This document shows positions 61,825 through 64,000 of a stretch of 64,000 nt of DNA, in pieces. A program made the position numbers and the translations under genes. Below the pieces are notes generated by a model. That model was not told the DNA's origin. It worked only from the letters and a program-made list of their open reading frames with translations, and did no database searches. Each line of letters starts with the position of its first letter. Positions within the stretch are counted from its first letter, which is position 1. The stretch is from Natrinema pallidum DSM 3751 (lineage in GTDB: Archaea > Halobacteriota > Halobacteria > Halobacteriales > Natrialbaceae), in assembly GCF_000337615.1 (NCBI RefSeq), contig NZ_AOII01000034.1, forward strand, positions 1 to 64,000, in the 5' to 3' direction.

Positions 61825-61924
61825 CTTCCACCCCAACGAGGGGTATAAAACGGCCGCCAGCACCAGCAGTTGGTCGTCTCACGGACTCGCGGGAGGCGAA
61901 CGGGTCCGCCGCGTCGGCGTTCGA

Positions 61925-62578
61925 TTACTCGCTACGCGCCGCCTCGACCGCGTCGACGAACGACGCTGCGGTCTCTCGAACGCGATCCATGTCGCCGTCA
62001 TCGACGGCCGCGTCGTCGATGATGGCACCGCCGGCACCGACGGCCGCCGCGCCGGCGTCGAAGAAGTCAGCGACGTTGTCCCGTGAGACGCCGCCCGTCG
62101 GAACGATGTCGATGTCACCCAGCGGCCCGGAGAGTGCGCCGATGTGATCCGGCCCGACCGTCGATGCGGGGAACAGCTTGAGGAGGTCCGCGCCGGCCTC
62201 CATCGCGGTCACGGCCTCCGTCGGCGTCATGACGCCGGGCGCGACGAGGACGCCGTGTCGGTTACACGTCCGCACCACCGCCGGTTCGACGTGTGGCGAG
62301 ACGACGAACGACGCGCCCGCGTCGATCACGGACTGTGCGGTCGCCGCGTCGAGGACGGTCCCCGCGCCGACGACTGCGTCGGTATCCTCGAGTTCCCGGT
62401 CGACGGCCGCGATCCGCTCGACGGCACGCGTCCCGTCGGCCGTGATCTCGAGCACATCGACCCCGGCGTCGTGGATCGCCCGGGCGACCGGAACGATTTG
62501 TTCCTCGTCGATACCGCGGAGGACCGCGATGACGCCGCCATCAACGATTCGGTCCCTAACCGTCTCGGTCTCGGTCAT
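61925..62578 (-). CDS. kdgA: 2-dehydro-3-deoxy-(phospho)gluconate aldolase (KDPG aldolase)
   Basis: 217-aa class I aldolase, bacterial Eda type. The Schiff-base lysine is Lys134 in DLLKLFPAS, Glu45 (LEITADG) acts in catalysis, and the GAGTV and PTGGV loops bind the substrate phosphate. In haloarchaea it splits KDPG into pyruvate and glyceraldehyde 3-phosphate in the semi-phosphorylative Entner-Doudoroff route. It lies 223 nt downstream of a sugar-acid dehydratase gene of the same polarity. KDG aldolase activity on other keto sugar acids is possible. Confidence 0.85.
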   Translation of the reverse strand: MTETETVRDRIVDGGVIAVLRGIDEEQIVPVARAIHDAGVDVLEITADGTRAVERIAAVDRELEDTDAVVGAGTVLDAATAQSVIDAGASFVVSPHVEPAVVRTCNRHGVLVAPGVMTPTEAVTAMEAGADLLKLFPASTVGPDHIGALSGPLGDIDIVPTGGVSRDNVADFFDAGAAAVGAGGAIIDDAAVDDGDMDRVRETAASFVDAVEAARSE

Positions 62579-62801
62579 TCGTCTGCCCCTCCCATGGTGG
62601 CCGCTGTCCGGTGCTCGATCGCCGGCCGCATCCCAGTGAGATGGTTCATCGTATCACGACATGCGCGTCCCGTCGACAAGAGATTTACTCATAGCCGAAG
62701 TAAGCGCCCGCCGATGGCGTTCGCTCTTCGGCCGGGAAGCGGTTCGACACAGCATACGCCGCCGAACACCGCCGAACTCGGCTCGGTGGGCCCGACGACG
62801 C

Positions 62802-63992
62802 TCACGCTTCGTCGAACAACTCCTCGCCGTCGACCATGTGCTCCTCGACGACATCCATGTCGAGCGTGACGCCTAATCCGGGCTCCTCGGGGATCTCGAT
62901 GTACCCGCCCTCGATGACGTCCTCCTCGACGAGATCCGCCCACCAGCCGAGTTCGTAGGAGTGGTACTCCACGGCCAGCGAGTTCGAAATCGCCGCGCCG
63001 ACGTGGGCGCTGGCGACCGTCGCGACCGGCGAGGCGACGTTATGCATCGCGACCGGGACGTAGTACATGTCCGCCAGATCGGCGATCTTGCGTGTCTCGC
63101 GCATGCCGCCGACCTTGGGCATGTCCGGCGCGATCATGTCGACCGCCTGTTCCTCGAGCAGGCGGCGCTGGCCGTGTTTCCGGTAGACGTTCTCGCCGAC
63201 GGTGATCGGCGTCGATGTCGACTGCGTGACTTCGCGCTGTACGTCGTGGTTCTCCGGCGGCACGGGGTCCTCGAGCCACCAGACGTCGTACTCCTCGAGT
63301 CGCTTCGCGAGACGCTTCGCGCTGCCGCCGGAGAACGTCCAGTGACAGTCGAAGGCGACGTCCGCGCGGTCGCCGACGCGCTCGGTGACTTTCTCGACGA
63401 TCTCGGCCTTGTGTTCGATCTCGGGGTTCCGGAGGTGACGGTTCGCACGGTCCTTCTCGTGACCGCTCGGCACGTCGAGGTCGAACTTCAGGGCGTCGTA
63501 GCCCAGTTCTTCGACCACGCGCTCCGCCTCGTCGGCGCAGGCCTCGGGATCGGCTTCCGCCTCGGTGTGGCAGTCACAGTACACCCGCATCTCGTCGCGG
63601 TACTTGCCGCCCAGGAGCTGATAGGCCGGCACTCCAAGGATCTTGCCGGCCAGATCGTGTAAGGCGACCTCGATGCCCGAGATCGCGGTGACAGTGACGC
63701 CGCCGATCGAGCCTTCGCCGGACATCTTCTGGACGAGATGCTCGGTCAGCCGGTCGATGTCCAGCGGGTTTTCGCCGACGAGAAACGGCGTCATGCGCTC
63801 GATCAGTTCCGGGACGCCGGCACCCCAGTAGGCTTCGCCGGTGCCGACGGGTCCCGCGTCGGTGTAGACCCGCACGAGCGTCCACGGGAAGTTGCCGTCG
63901 ACCATCGTCGTCTGGATATCGGTGATCTCGACGTCCCGACCGCCGCCGCGCTCGCGCGAGACCCCCATCGTCTCGCTCGAGAGGTCCCGCAT
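62802..63992 (-). CDS. Enolase-superfamily sugar-acid dehydratase (mandelate racemase/gluconate dehydratase group)
   Basis: 396-aa mandelate racemase-type protein. The capping domain (about 20-140) leads to the barrel with ALKFDLD (Lys169-x-Asp171), the metal ligands Asp215 (DCHW, with His217), Glu241 (WLEDPVPPEN) and Glu267 (VGENVYRKHG), and a late catalytic His317 (MHNVAS). This fits D-gluconate/galactonate or pentonate dehydratases. Next to KDPG aldolase, gluconate dehydration in the Entner-Doudoroff route is the simplest reading, though xylonate or arabinonate are possible. The start is uncertain: ATG 63992 is used; MGVSRERGG at 63968 is an alternative, and the frame is open to the window edge. 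Confidence 0.82.
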   Translation of the reverse strand: MRDLSSETMGVSRERGGGRDVEITDIQTTMVDGNFPWTLVRVYTDAGPVGTGEAYWGAGVPELIERMTPFLVGENPLDIDRLTEHLVQKMSGEGSIGGVTVTAISGIEVALHDLAGKILGVPAYQLLGGKYRDEMRVYCDCHTEAEADPEACADEAERVVEELGYDALKFDLDVPSGHEKDRANRHLRNPEIEHKAEIVEKVTERVGDRADVAFDCHWTFSGGSAKRLAKRLEEYDVWWLEDPVPPENHDVQREVTQSTSTPITVGENVYRKHGQRRLLEEQAVDMIAPDMPKVGGMRETRKIADLADMYYVPVAMHNVASPVATVASAHVGAAISNSLAVEYHSYELGWWADLVEEDVIEGGYIEIPEEPGLGVTLDMDVVEEHMVDGEELFDEA

Positions 63993-64000
63993 CGTGTACT

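Noticed and set aside
1-64000. CRISPR arrays, insertion sequences, toxin-antitoxin pairs and defence islands
   Set aside because: No regularly spaced direct repeats, transposase motifs or restriction and defence clusters were seen. The solitary methyltransferase has no nuclease partner.

Overview
The window looks like chromosomal DNA of a halophilic archaeon (class Halobacteria, probably a Natrinema/Haloterrigena-like lineage). I base this on strongly GC-rich DNA, Asp/Glu-rich proteins, TATA-like boxes placed 22-28 nt before start codons (leaderless mRNAs), archaeal information-processing genes (Spt5, SecE, EF-1beta, NreA, PolX), many Tat signal peptides, and haloarchaeal enzymes such as the probable Azf and KDPG aldolase. 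I see no IS element, integrase, CRISPR array or rRNA. The two tRNA genes are intact and have no mobile element beside them. The whole window reads as ordinary chromosome.

Layout. 0-10 kb: TrkA-type K+ channel subunit, orphan DNA methyltransferase, Na+/Ca2+ exchanger, Xi-class glutathione transferase, probable Azf glucose-6-phosphate dehydrogenase, 2Fe-2S ferredoxin and DCC-family protein, then a Tat-exported DyP-type peroxidase divergent from a thioferritin-like DPSL protein. 10-20 kb: HTTM membrane protein, MutS-like ATPase, PurF, Get3/ArsA ATPase, membrane glycosyltransferase and aminotransferase. 20-30 kb: CinA, several membrane proteins, AI-2E-type and NhaC transporters, the PCNA-binding repair factor NreA, and a zinc-finger micro-protein next to EF-1beta. 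30-35 kb: a probable class I terpene synthase, a P-loop ATPase translationally coupled to a small protein, two MBL-fold hydrolases, a membrane-anchored HTH regulator and tRNA-Glu(CTC).

35-50 kb: paired membrane proteins, then a CopD-like membrane protein, a TusA-like protein and a cytosolic heme-d1-type beta-propeller. Next come a MaoC hydratase, a sugar epimerase, PEP carboxylase, tRNA-Ser(CGA), a large multi-[4Fe-4S] protein and an acetyl-CoA-dependent synthase (CimA/LeuA). 50-64 kb: CPBP protease, SDR, endonuclease V, an AN1-zinc-finger rhomboid, a DUF5788-like/PolX/Mut7-C/PHP run, a secreted alpha/beta hydrolase, SecE-Spt5, a Tat-exported HtrA protease, KDPG aldolase and an enolase-superfamily sugar-acid dehydratase.

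The strongest candidates for new biology are two. First, the terpene synthase at 30345-31340: its metal motif, NSE triad and pyrophosphate-sensor Arg fall at the spacings of characterised bacterial enzymes. Second, the 38162-40793 cluster: a d1-type propeller without cytochrome c domain or export signal keeps three histidines at the spacing of cytochrome cd1, and is clustered with TusA-like and CopD-like proteins. Central carbon metabolism is also well represented (Azf, KDPG aldolase, sugar-acid dehydratase, PEP carboxylase), as is DNA maintenance (NreA, PolX, endonuclease V, MutS-like, Mut7-C). Start codons were chosen from homology, spacing and TATA position, and several remain uncertain, as noted.
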